19,900 nucleotides of DNA from Pseudomonadota bacterium. GTDB lineage: Bacteria; Pseudomonadota; Alphaproteobacteria; Rhizobiales; Kaistiaceae. Made by a program: the position numbers and the translations under genes. Below, in pieces: positions 7,394 to 14,455 of the stretch; within the stretch, counting starts at the first letter, position 1, and each line of letters begins with the position of its first letter. The stretch covers positions 1-19,900 of the forward strand of contig JAEVZM010000063.1 of assembly GCA_023392225.1 (NCBI GenBank). Direction: 5' to 3'. The notes below the pieces were generated by a model. It was not told the DNA's origin. It searched no databases and worked only from the letters and a program-made list of their open reading frames with translations.

Positions 7394-7921
7394 ATGCCGC
7401 GCGTCTTCATCGCCCTTGCCGCTGCCTGTCTCGTCTTCCCGGCCGCCGCTGCTGCTGCCGAAATCCAGGTCCCCGACGGGCTCGTCTGCCCGGATGAGGC
7501 TGCAGGGGCCGAGCTGATCTCGACCGCGCGCGCCTCGACCGAGCACGGCGTCTCGGGTCTCTGCGTCTACTATATCTATGACGAGGAGAATCCGGACAGC
7601 AACGTCACCCTGACGCTGCGCGTCGGCACGTCGGACTACGACCCCGAGCAGAGCTTCAAGAAGCCGAAGGTGAACCTCGGCGGCATGGTCGTGATCGAGG
7701 AGGCGACCCGGCCGATGTCCTACGGCGGTCGCACGTCGCCCGCCACGATCATTGCGCTCGCCGGCAAGGAGGCCGACCTCGGCGACGTCACCGACGTCTA
7801 CGACACGCTCTATCTCTTCCGGCTCGAAGGCCGGGTCGTGTCCCTTCAGGTCGAGTACACCAATGTTAGCGCCGACCTCGGGGCAGCCCCGCGCGACGCG
7901 CTCCTTGCCGCGCAGCACTAG
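7394..7921 (+). CDS. Exported protein of unknown function (175 aa)
   Basis: The frame is open from 7265, but the ATG at 7394, with GAGGAC just upstream, opens into a signal peptide (MPRVFIALAAACLVFPAAAA, cleavage before EIQV) and is the better start. The mature protein is about 155 residues, acidic, with two cysteines (VCPD and LCVYYIYDEE) likely to form a disulfide. It alternates short hydrophobic strands and acidic loops (VTLTLRVGTSDYD, DTLYLFRLEG, VVSLQVEYTN), which suggests a beta-rich periplasmic fold. No catalytic motif is recognised. It is divergent from the RNase T2 pair; no function is assigned. Confidence 0.75.
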   Translation: MPRVFIALAAACLVFPAAAAAAEIQVPDGLVCPDEAAGAELISTARASTEHGVSGLCVYYIYDEENPDSNVTLTLRVGTSDYDPEQSFKKPKVNLGGMVVIEEATRPMSYGGRTSPATIIALAGKEADLGDVTDVYDTLYLFRLEGRVVSLQVEYTNVSADLGAAPRDALLAAQH

Positions 7922-8020
7922 CCGACGCTCGGATATCCGACGATCGGAACCGGTGCGGCTGGCTAGCCGTTGTCTCGCGCCGATACAGTCCAACGGCCTG
8001 GGACTTGGGGGTTTTCCGAC

Positions 8021-8323
8021 ATGACCAAGATTCGTCGCTCCGCATGGATGACGGCGCCGTGGAACGGCTTCGCTCAGAACGCGATGTTCCTGATGGACTG
8101 CCAGATCGTCATCTCGCTGCGGCTGTTGAAGCTGGCCACCGGCGGGCCGGGCGCCGCAGGGGAGGCGACGCGCATGGTCGGCGAGAAGATCACAACCTTC
8201 GCCGAAGCGCAGCGCGATGCCGCGGTGGCGCTGCCGTCGCGCGGATTGGCCGGGGCCACGGCCGCTGCCCAGCGCCGTTACCGCAGGCAGGTCGCGGCCA
8301 ATCGGCGCCGACTGTCGGGCTGA
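8021..8323 (+). CDS. Small phasin-like alpha-helical protein (100 aa)
   Basis: The ATG at 8021 follows a GGGGG ribosome-like run about 9 bases upstream. The protein has a tryptophan-containing N-terminus, an amphipathic helical stretch (QNAMFLMDCQIVISLRLLKL, 19-38), a short GGPGA turn, a second helix (GEATRMVGEKITTFAEAQRD, 47-66) and a very basic tail (RRYRRQVAANRRR). That layout resembles the short phasin-like proteins of Hyphomicrobiales, which coat polyhydroxyalkanoate granules or associate with membranes. No polyhydroxyalkanoate gene is nearby, so the assignment rests on pattern alone. An upstream GTG at 7970 in the same frame adds an unlikely extension. Confidence 0.7.
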   Translation: MTKIRRSAWMTAPWNGFAQNAMFLMDCQIVISLRLLKLATGGPGAAGEATRMVGEKITTFAEAQRDAAVALPSRGLAGATAAAQRRYRRQVAANRRRLSG

Positions 8324-8328
8324 CCGGC

Positions 8329-8354
8329 AGCGTGCCCAGCCATCAGGGCACGCT
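8329..8354 (+). terminator. Hairpin after the phasin-like gene
   Basis: A perfect 9-bp stem AGCGTGCCC / GGGCACGCT with an 8-base loop starts 5 bases after the stop codon. The position is right for a terminator, but only TCTCCC follows, with no T-run, so termination strength is unclear. A second GC-rich hairpin (CCCGAGG / CCTCGGG, 8434-8454) lies farther downstream before the sit promoter. Confidence 0.5.
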
Positions 8355-8473
8355 CTCCCGCCGCCAGAAACGTTGCGTGCCTGCCTGTCACGGCTACGCC
8401 GGTCGTCCTTCTCAAATCTCCATCCCGATTGATCCCGAGGACGGTTCCCTCGGGTGCATTCGCTCGAGGCAAT

Positions 8474-8492
8474 ATTGCGAATGATTTGCAAT
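8474..8492 (+). promoter_or_regulatory. Fur/Mur-type operator-like palindrome 1 upstream of sitA
   Basis: ATTGCGAAT-G-ATTTGCAAT is a 9-1-9 inverted repeat with one mismatch, the architecture of Fur-family binding sites. It abuts the proposed -35 of the sit promoter. In Rhizobium leguminosarum the Fur homologue Mur represses sitABCD through two such sites in response to manganese. That Mur or a related Fur/Irr protein acts here is inference; no such regulator gene is in the window. Confidence 0.65.
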
Positions 8493-8520
8493 TGCAGTGT
8501 TGAGCAGCGTGCCCTAGATT
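8492..8520 (+). promoter_or_regulatory. Probable sigma70-type promoter of sitABCD
   Basis: TTGCAG (8492-8497) and TAGATT (8515-8520) are spaced by exactly 17 bases in an AT-richer patch. Palindrome 1 lies directly upstream and palindrome 2 overlaps the -10 and the likely start site, an arrangement suited to repression. Confidence 0.5.
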
Positions 8521-8536
8521 GAGAATTATTTGCAGA
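8518..8536 (+). promoter_or_regulatory. Fur/Mur-type operator-like palindrome 2 upstream of sitA
   Basis: ATTGAGAAT-T-ATTTGCAGA matches the first site at most positions, with its centre 44 bp downstream (8527 against 8483). It overlaps the proposed -10 and ends just before the AGGAAGGA ribosome site (8538-8545). It is less symmetric than site 1 and would be the weaker site. Confidence 0.5.
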
Positions 8537-8553
8537 TAGGAAGGACGGTCGTG

Positions 8554-9447
8554 ATGGTTCGGTTTGCCGCGGCGATGATCGCAACGGTTTGGGTGCTTAC
8601 CGTTTCGGCGGGCGCCGCGGGCGCTGCGGACAAGTTCAAGGCCGTTACGACCTTCACGATCATCGCCGACATGGCCCAGAACGTCGCCGGGGACGTCGCG
8701 ATCGTGGAGTCGATCACCAAGCCGGGGGCGGAGATCCACAACTACCAGCCCACGCCGGGCGACATCCTGAAGGCGCAGGACGCCGACCTCGTGCTGTGGA
8801 ACGGCCTCAACCTCGAGCTCTGGTTCGAGAAGTTCTTCCGGAACCTCCGCGACGTGCCGCAGGCCGTGGTCTCGGACGGCGTCGATCCGATCGGCATCAC
8901 TGAGGGGCCGTACTCCGGCAAGCCGAATCCGCATGCCTGGATGTCGCCTGACGTGGCGATGATCTATGTCGACAACATCCGCGATGCCTTCGTCGCCTAC
9001 GATCCGGAGAACGCTGACGCTTACGTGGCGAACGCCGAGGCCTACAAGCAGAGGATCCAGGCGGCGGTCGCGCCCATCCGGGAGGAGCTCGCCGCCATTC
9101 CCGAGGAGCGGCGCTGGTTGGTGACCAGCGAGGGTGCCTTCAGCTACCTCGCTCGCGACTTCGGGCTCAAGGCGGCCTACATCTGGCCGATCAACGCCGA
9201 CCAGCAGGGCACGCCGCAGCAGGTCCGGCATGTGATCGACGTGGTGCGCGAGAACCACGTGCCCGCGGTGTTCAGCGAGAGCACGATTTCCGACAAGCCG
9301 GCCCGCCAGGTGGCGCGGGAGACCGGCGCGGCCTATGGCGGCGTCCTCTACGTCGACTCCCTCAGTGACGCGGACGGCCCGGTGCCGACCTATATCGACC
9401 TCCTGCGGGTGACCACCGACACCATCGCCAAGGGGCTCGCGCAATGA
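8554..9447 (+). CDS. sitA: Manganese/iron ABC transporter, periplasmic metal-binding protein
   Basis: This is a 297-residue cluster A-I solute-binding protein. The ATG at 8554 follows AGGAAGGA with suitable spacing; a TTG at 8530 would place the start inside the operator. The signal peptide ends at AGAAGA near residue 24. Four metal ligands can be placed by family alignment: H62 (AEIHNYQPTP), H127 (NPHAWMS), E193 (TSEGAFSYLA) and D268 (YVDSLSDADGP). The His-His-Glu-Asp set is that of manganese/iron binders such as SitA and MntC, and the His-rich loop of zinc-specific ZnuA is absent. It captures Mn(II) or Fe(II) in the periplasm for the membrane complex. It overlaps the next gene as ATGA and is probably under metal-dependent repression through the upstream palindromes. 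Confidence 0.95.
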   Translation: MVRFAAAMIATVWVLTVSAGAAGAADKFKAVTTFTIIADMAQNVAGDVAIVESITKPGAEIHNYQPTPGDILKAQDADLVLWNGLNLELWFEKFFRNLRDVPQAVVSDGVDPIGITEGPYSGKPNPHAWMSPDVAMIYVDNIRDAFVAYDPENADAYVANAEAYKQRIQAAVAPIREELAAIPEERRWLVTSEGAFSYLARDFGLKAAYIWPINADQQGTPQQVRHVIDVVRENHVPAVFSESTISDKPARQVARETGAAYGGVLYVDSLSDADGPVPTYIDLLRVTTDTIAKGLAQ

Positions 9448-10277
9448 CCCCCCCGGTCGTCGGCATCGCCGTCGAGGACGTCACCGTCACCTACCGGAAC
9501 GGCTTCACGGCGCTCCGCGACGCGACCTTCACGGTGCCGACCGGCAGCATCGCCGCGCTGGTCGGCGTCAATGGCAGCGGCAAGTCGACCCTGTTCAAGG
9601 CGATCATGGGGTTCGTCCGCGCCGCCAGGGGATCGATCCGCATCCTCGGTCGTCCTGTGGGCGAGGCGCTTCGGGCCAACCTCGTCGCCTATGTGCCGCA
9701 GAGCGAGGAGGTCGACTGGAACTTCCCCGTGCTGGTCGAGGACGTGGTGATGATGGGCCGCTACGGCCACATGGGGCCGCTCCGCATCCCGCGTGCAGCG
9801 GACCGGACGGCGGTCGACACCGCGCTCGCCCGGGTCGGCATGGCCGACTACCGCAAGCGCCAGATCGGCGAGCTCTCCGGCGGCCAGCGGAAGCGCGTTT
9901 TCCTTGCTCGGGCGCTCGCCCAGGAGGGCAGGGTGATCCTCCTCGACGAGCCGTTCACCGGCGTCGACATCAAGACCGAGGAGGCGATCATCGACCTCCT
10001 CCGCGCGCTCCGCGACGAGGGCCGGGTGATGCTGGTCTCGACCCATAATCTCGGCAGCGTCCCCGAGTTCTGCGACCGCGCCGTGCTGCTCGACCGCACC
10101 GTCCTCGCCTATGGCCCGACGGAAGACGTGTTCACCCGGGCCAATCTCGAGCGCACATTCGGCGGTGTGCTCCGCCACATCGTCCTCGACGAGGGCAGCG
10201 ATGGCCAGAGGCGGACTGTGATCACCGACGACGAGCGCGCCCTCGTCCTCCGGGGCAACGGGCGGGACGGCGCGTGA
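9444..10277 (+). CDS. sitB: Manganese/iron ABC transporter, ATPase subunit
   Basis: The 277-residue ATPase powers metal import at the inner-membrane cytoplasmic face. Walker A is GVNGSGKST (42-50), the Q-loop lies in VAYVPQSEEVDW, the ABC signature is LSGGQRKR, Walker B is VILLDEP and the switch His is in VSTHN. The C-terminal block FGGVLRHIVL is shared with SitB-type ATPases. The start overlaps the sitA stop by 4 bp and its own stop overlaps the start of the first permease, so it is translated as part of the sit operon. Length and motifs are normal. Confidence 0.96.
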   Translation: MTPPVVGIAVEDVTVTYRNGFTALRDATFTVPTGSIAALVGVNGSGKSTLFKAIMGFVRAARGSIRILGRPVGEALRANLVAYVPQSEEVDWNFPVLVEDVVMMGRYGHMGPLRIPRAADRTAVDTALARVGMADYRKRQIGELSGGQRKRVFLARALAQEGRVILLDEPFTGVDIKTEEAIIDLLRALRDEGRVMLVSTHNLGSVPEFCDRAVLLDRTVLAYGPTEDVFTRANLERTFGGVLRHIVLDEGSDGQRRTVITDDERALVLRGNGRDGA

Positions 10278-11134
10278 TGGGAGTCCTGCTCGAGCCGTTC
10301 GGCTACGGCTACATGCAGAACGCGATGTGGGTGTCGGCTCTGGTCGGCGGCGTCTGCGCCTTCCTCTCCGCCTATCTCATGCTGAAGGGCTGGTCGCTGA
10401 TCGGCGACGCGCTGTCGCATTCGATCGTGCCCGGCGTCGCCGGGGCCTACATGCTCGGCCTGCCGTTCTCGCTTGGTGCCTTCATCGCCGGCGGACTCGC
10501 CGCCGGCGCCATGCTGTTCTTCAACGAGCGCACCAAGCTCAAGGAAGACGTGATCATCGGCCTGATCTTCACGTCCTTCTTCGGCCTCGGGCTGTTCATG
10601 GTGTCGCTGTCCCCGACCTCGGTGAACATCCAGACCATCGTGCTCGGCAACATCCTCGCCATCACGCCGGAGGACACGCTCCAGCTCGCCATCATCGGCT
10701 TCGTCTCGCTCGCCGTGCTGCTCGCCAAGTGGAAGGACCTGATGGTGGTGTTCTTCGACGAGAGCCACGCCCGCTCCGTCGGCCTCAACCCGACGGTGCT
10801 CAAGGTCGTGTTCTTCACGCTGCTCGCGGTCTCGACCGTCGCGGCGCTGCAGACGGTCGGCGCCTTCCTGGTCATCGCGATGGTCGTGACGCCCGGCGCC
10901 ACGGCTTACCTCCTCACCGATCGCTTCCCGCGCCTCATCGCCACCAGCGTCGCGATCGGCGCGCTCACCAGCTTCGTCGGTGCCTATGCGAGCTACTTCC
11001 TCGACGGGGCGACCGGCGGCATCATCGTCGTCCTCCAGACTCTGATCTTCCTCATCGCCTTCGTCTTCGCCCCCAAGCACGGCATGCTGGCCGCGCGCCG
11101 GCGTGCCCGGGCCGCGCTGGAGGCGGGGGCATGA
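10277..11134 (+). CDS. sitC: Manganese/iron ABC transporter, first permease
   Basis: This 285-residue polytopic inner-membrane protein of the ABC-3 family forms half of the metal channel. It opens with LLEPFGYGYMQNAMWVSAL and has the family block LKGWSLIGDALSHSIVPGV (about 37-55), followed by about seven further hydrophobic segments and a basic cytoplasmic tail (AARRRARAA). The ATG at 10277 overlaps the ATPase stop as TGATG; a GTG at 10274 is an equally possible start one codon earlier. It is clearly paralogous to the next gene, and the presence of two permeases marks a Sit-type rather than Znu-type operon. Confidence 0.94.
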   Translation: MGVLLEPFGYGYMQNAMWVSALVGGVCAFLSAYLMLKGWSLIGDALSHSIVPGVAGAYMLGLPFSLGAFIAGGLAAGAMLFFNERTKLKEDVIIGLIFTSFFGLGLFMVSLSPTSVNIQTIVLGNILAITPEDTLQLAIIGFVSLAVLLAKWKDLMVVFFDESHARSVGLNPTVLKVVFFTLLAVSTVAALQTVGAFLVIAMVVTPGATAYLLTDRFPRLIATSVAIGALTSFVGAYASYFLDGATGGIIVVLQTLIFLIAFVFAPKHGMLAARRRARAALEAGA

Positions 11135-11970
11135 TCGAGACCCTGCTGCTGCCCTTCCGCTTCGAGTTCATGCAGACGGCGATGATCATCGCCGTGCTGG
11201 TGGCAGTGCCGGCGGCGCTGCTCTCCTGCTTCCTGGTGCTGAAGGGCTGGGCGCTGATGGGCGACGCGATCTCCCACGCCATCCTGCCCGGCGTGGTCGT
11301 TGCCTATATCGTCGGCTTCCCGCTCGGCATCGGCGCCTTCGCCGCCGGCATGATCTGCGCGCTCGCCACCGGCTTCCTCAAGGAGAACAGCCGCATCAAG
11401 CAGGACACCGTGATGGGCGTGGTGTTCTCCGGCATGTTCGGCCTCGGCCTCGTGCTCTACACCAAGATCCAGTCCGACGTGCACCTTGACCATATCCTCT
11501 TCGGCGACATCCTCGGCATCGGCTGGGGCGACATCGCCGAGACCGGTATCATCGCGCTCGCGGTGACCGTGGTGCTGCTCGCCAAGTGGCGCGACTTCCT
11601 GCTCCATGCCTTCGATCCCGCCCAGGCGAAGGTCGTCGGCCTGCCGGTGCGGGTGCTGCACTACGGGCTCCTCGTGATCCTGTCGCTGACCATCGTCGCG
11701 GCGCTGAAGGCGGTCGGCATCATCCTCGCGATCGCGGTCCTGATCGCGCCGGGTGCCATCGCGTTCCTCCTGACCCGGCGCTTCGGTGCGATGCTGATCG
11801 TCGCGGTCGTCGTCGCCGTCGCCACGTCCTTCCTCGGCGTCTATCTCTCGTTCTTCATCGACAGTGCCCCGGCGCCGACCATCGTCCTTCTGATGACCGC
11901 CACCTTCATCGCCGCGTTCGTGCTGACCACGGCCCGGACCATGGTACGCGAGCGCCGCCAGGCGGCGTGA
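11131..11970 (+). CDS. sitD: Manganese/iron ABC transporter, second permease
   Basis: This 279-residue ABC-3 family permease starts at the ATG that overlaps the sitC stop (ATGA). The frame is open far upstream (from 10327), but that part only shadows sitC. It repeats the sitC layout: LLPFRFEFMQTAMIIAVL, then LKGWALMGDAISHAILPGV, then repeated hydrophobic helices, with a basic C-terminus (VRERRQAA). SitC and SitD are thought to form the heterodimeric pore. It is the last gene of the operon; a GC-rich hairpin follows 15 bases after its stop. Confidence 0.95.
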   Translation: MIETLLLPFRFEFMQTAMIIAVLVAVPAALLSCFLVLKGWALMGDAISHAILPGVVVAYIVGFPLGIGAFAAGMICALATGFLKENSRIKQDTVMGVVFSGMFGLGLVLYTKIQSDVHLDHILFGDILGIGWGDIAETGIIALAVTVVLLAKWRDFLLHAFDPAQAKVVGLPVRVLHYGLLVILSLTIVAALKAVGIILAIAVLIAPGAIAFLLTRRFGAMLIVAVVVAVATSFLGVYLSFFIDSAPAPTIVLLMTATFIAAFVLTTARTMVRERRQAA

Positions 11971-11985
11971 GCGCTGCACGGCGGC

Positions 11986-12015
11986 GGGGCGGCCTTGTCA
12001 GCGGCGTGCCGCCCC
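11986..12015 (+). terminator. GC-rich hairpin between sitD and surE
   Basis: A perfect 8-bp stem GGGGCGGC / GCCGCCCC with a 14-base loop lies shortly after sitD. No T-run follows. It could end the sit mRNA, but it also encloses the TTGTCA hexamer proposed below as the surE -35, so it could instead be an operator. Confidence 0.35.
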
Positions 12016-12023
12016 TCTATGCG
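11995..12023 (+). promoter_or_regulatory. Possible promoter of surE-pcm
   Basis: TTGTCA (11995-12000) and TATGCG (12018-12023) are separated by 17 bases and lie 39 bases before the surE start. The -35 is good and the -10 moderate. The 92-bp gap after sitD fits a new transcription unit. Confidence 0.4.
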
Positions 12024-12062
12024 CTAGGGCAACCTTCCATCGAGACGAGAAGCCCGGGCCCC

Positions 12063-12830
12063 ATGCGCATCCTTTTGACCAACGACGACGGCATCCACGC
12101 CCCCGGCCTCGGCATCCTTGAGCGGATCGCGCGCGTCCTCTCGGACGACGTCTGGGTCGTCGCGCCGGAGACCGACCAGAGCGGGCTGTCGCATTCGCTC
12201 TCGCTCAACGATCCGCTGCGGCTTCGCGAGGTGGACGAGCAGAAGTTCGCCGTCCGCGGCACGCCCAGCGACTGCGTGATCATGGCGATCCGCCGCATCA
12301 TGAAGGCGAAGCCGGACCTGGTGCTGTCCGGGGTCAACTCCGGCCAGAACGCGGCCGACGACGTCACCTATTCGGGCACGGTCGCCGGCGCCTTCGAGGG
12401 CACGCTCCTCGGCATCCCCTCGATCGCCCTCAGCCAAGCCTACACCTTCGAGAACGGCGTCCGCGACATCCCGTGGGAGACCGCCGTGACCCATGGCCCC
12501 GGCATCATCCGCAAGCTCGTCGAGTTCGGCTTCCCGCCGGCGATCGTCTACAACGTCAACTTCCCCACCCGGCAGCCGGACGACGTCACCGGGGTGACCA
12601 TCACCACCCAGGGCCGGCTGACCCATGGCCTCCACATCGACGCCCGGCACGACGGCCGCGGCAATCCGTATTTCTGGCTGGCCTACAAGCGCGAGCGGCC
12701 CGACATCACGCCTGGCACCGACCTCGAGGCGTTGCAGCAGGGCGCGGTGTCGGTGACCCCGCTCCGGCTCGACATGACCGCCTACGATCTCGGCGACCCG
12801 CTCCGCCACCACTTCGCCCGCGGGGCATGA
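12063..12830 (+). CDS. surE: 5'/3'-nucleotidase SurE
   Basis: The 255-residue protein starts MRILLTNDDGIHAPG, giving the metal-binding NDDG motif at 7-10. It also has the DQSGLSHSL loop and the SGVNSGQNAADDVTYSGTVA signature (about 92-111) with the active-site Asn. SurE removes phosphate from 5' and 3' nucleotides and is linked to stationary-phase survival; it is cytosolic. The start is set by the family's N-terminus, although only a weak ribosome site (GAGAAG) is visible. Its stop overlaps the pcm start as ATGA, the conserved surE-pcm coupling. Confidence 0.97.
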   Translation: MRILLTNDDGIHAPGLGILERIARVLSDDVWVVAPETDQSGLSHSLSLNDPLRLREVDEQKFAVRGTPSDCVIMAIRRIMKAKPDLVLSGVNSGQNAADDVTYSGTVAGAFEGTLLGIPSIALSQAYTFENGVRDIPWETAVTHGPGIIRKLVEFGFPPAIVYNVNFPTRQPDDVTGVTITTQGRLTHGLHIDARHDGRGNPYFWLAYKRERPDITPGTDLEALQQGAVSVTPLRLDMTAYDLGDPLRHHFARGA

Positions 12831-13501
12831 CGACCGTGGCGTCCGACATGGACGAAGAGGAAGCGCGCCGGGTCAGGCTGGCCGAGCTGATCCTCCGGTT
12901 GCGGCAGGCCGGCATCATGGAGCAGCGGGTGCTCGCCGCGATGGAGGCGGTGCCGCGCGATCTGTTCGTGCCCTATGAAGGGCGCCGCGACGCCTATGCC
13001 GAGCGGGCGCTGCCGATCGAATGCGGGCAGACCATCTCCGCGCCGGTGATCGTCGGCATGATGACCGCCGCGCTCGAGCTCACGCCGCGCGACCGCGTGC
13101 TCGAGATCGGCACCGGCAGCGGCTACCAGGCGGCGGTGCTCGCCCGGCTCTGCCGGCGGGTCCACACCATCGACCGCTTCCGGACGCTCGTGGCCGCCGC
13201 GGAGTCACGGTTCCTGACACTTCGTCTGGAGAACATCACCACCAAGGTCGGCGACGGCGCCGAGGGCTGGCCCGAAGCTGCGCCGTTCGACAAGATCGTC
13301 GTCACCGCCGCCGCCGAGTCCGTGCCGCCGGCCCTGTTCGACCAGGTTGGGCCGGGCGGCATCCTGATCGCGCCGGTCGGCCCGCAGGATGGCGTCCAGA
13401 AGCTCCGCAAATACGTCCGCGACGGAAACAGCTTCACCGAGAAGGACCTCGCCGACGTTCGCTTCGTCCCTCTGATTCCCGGCACGGCCGCGCGGCTCTA
13501 G
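12827..13501 (+). CDS. pcm: Protein-L-isoaspartate O-methyltransferase
   Basis: The enzyme (224 aa) methylates isoaspartyl residues in damaged proteins using S-adenosylmethionine, starting their repair. It has the family block ECGQTISAPVIVGMMT (65-80) and the cofactor-binding motif VLEIGTGSGYQ (91-101). The frame is open from 12473, but the real start is the ATG overlapping the surE stop. The GHGQTIS of many homologues reads ECGQTIS here. A second in-frame ATG at residue 8 is possible. The gene is normally followed by an nlpD-like gene; here two other genes intervene. Confidence 0.95.
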   Translation: MTTVASDMDEEEARRVRLAELILRLRQAGIMEQRVLAAMEAVPRDLFVPYEGRRDAYAERALPIECGQTISAPVIVGMMTAALELTPRDRVLEIGTGSGYQAAVLARLCRRVHTIDRFRTLVAAAESRFLTLRLENITTKVGDGAEGWPEAAPFDKIVVTAAAESVPPALFDQVGPGGILIAPVGPQDGVQKLRKYVRDGNSFTEKDLADVRFVPLIPGTAARL

Positions 13502-13605
13502 CGCTGCGCGGACCTCCCTCGGCATGCACTGCAATGCCGATACAACTCTTTCATCGTCGATAGTGTATCGTCGGCGTGGGTGAGATTGGGATGCTCGGAG
13601 GAGCG

Positions 13606-14451
13606 ATGATCACGGTTCCGGAACTGGCCGCCGACGCGCTCGGCGGCTTTCTTTCCGAGTATATGTCCACGCGGTTCGAGTTCTCAGACGGCCGGCTGGT
13701 GCAGTTGGTGCCGTCCGTGGCGCGCCTGGCGCTGGAGTGCATCGGCAACAGCGACGCGCTCTACCACAATGTCGAGCACACCATGCTGGTGACGCTCGCC
13801 GGCCACGACATCATGCGGGGGCGGGCCCTCCATACCCACATGACGGCGACCGACTATGCCCACATCATCGTGGCGTGCCTGGTCCATGATATCGGCTACG
13901 TCCGGGGGGTGATGCTCGGCGATGGCCCCGACGGGTTCATCGTCAACGCCGAAGGCGAGCGGGTGAAGCTACCGCGGGGCGCCTCCGACGCGGCGCTGCT
14001 ACCCTATCACGTCAATCGCTCGAGGCTCTATGCGCTGGACCGCTTCAAGGGCTTCGACTTCCTCGATCCCGAGCGCGTCGCCCGTGCGGTCGAGGGCACC
14101 CGGTTCCCGAGCGAACTCGGGCCCGACCTCGAGCCGCTGCACGAGGAGGCGAGCATTCTCAGGGCCGCCGACCTGATCGGCCAGCTCGGCGACCCGCACT
14201 ACATCCGCAAAGCCAACGCGCTCTACTACGAGTTCGAGGAATCCGGGCTCAACCGCCAGCTCGGCTACAACAGTCCTGCGGACCTCATCCACAAGTACCC
14301 GCAGTTCTACTGGAACAGCATCGCGCCGCAGGTGCAGACCGCGATCGGCTACCTCAACGTCACCGCCAGCGGCCGCCAGTGGATCGCCAATCTCTACGCC
14401 AACGTCTTCCGCGCCGAGCGCGACATCAACCTCAGCGGACCGCAGTCCTGA
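13606..14451 (+). CDS. HD-domain metal-dependent phosphohydrolase
   Basis: This 281-residue cytosolic protein starts at the ATG following GGAGGAG (13597-13603); an ATG at 13591 and a GTG at 13576 are in frame but give unlikely extensions. It carries YHNVEH (H54, H58), the HD pair in CLVHDIGY (H94, D95), PYHVNRSR (H135) and RAADLIGQLGDP (D189), together a complete HD metal site. HD proteins usually hydrolyse phosphomonoesters or nucleotide phosphodiesters; the substrate here is unknown. From memory, close relatives occur in alphaproteobacteria as stand-alone proteins. No GGDEF, EAL or sensor domain is attached. It lies 104 bp after pcm, probably with its own promoter, and converges on the next gene with 4 bases between the stops. 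Confidence 0.88.
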   Translation: MITVPELAADALGGFLSEYMSTRFEFSDGRLVQLVPSVARLALECIGNSDALYHNVEHTMLVTLAGHDIMRGRALHTHMTATDYAHIIVACLVHDIGYVRGVMLGDGPDGFIVNAEGERVKLPRGASDAALLPYHVNRSRLYALDRFKGFDFLDPERVARAVEGTRFPSELGPDLEPLHEEASILRAADLIGQLGDPHYIRKANALYYEFEESGLNRQLGYNSPADLIHKYPQFYWNSIAPQVQTAIGYLNVTASGRQWIANLYANVFRAERDINLSGPQS

Positions 14452-14455
14452 GCCG

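Noticed and set aside
8434..8454. Hairpin CCCGAGG / CCTCGGG as a riboswitch or sit attenuator
   Set aside because: It lies upstream of the proposed sit promoter, so it would not be in the sit mRNA, and it lacks a T-run; at most it is a second weak terminator for the preceding gene.
10327..11130. Apparent long N-terminal extension fused to sitD
   Set aside because: The frame is open through sitC but the translation is Arg-rich noise; the ATG at 11131 overlapping the sitC stop begins the conserved permease sequence.
10109..11979. Long antisense frames (10109-11080 and 10993-11979) opposite the sit permeases
   Set aside because: The predicted proteins are His/Glu/Asp/Arg-rich artefacts of third-position GC bias; the sense strand encodes clear membrane proteins.
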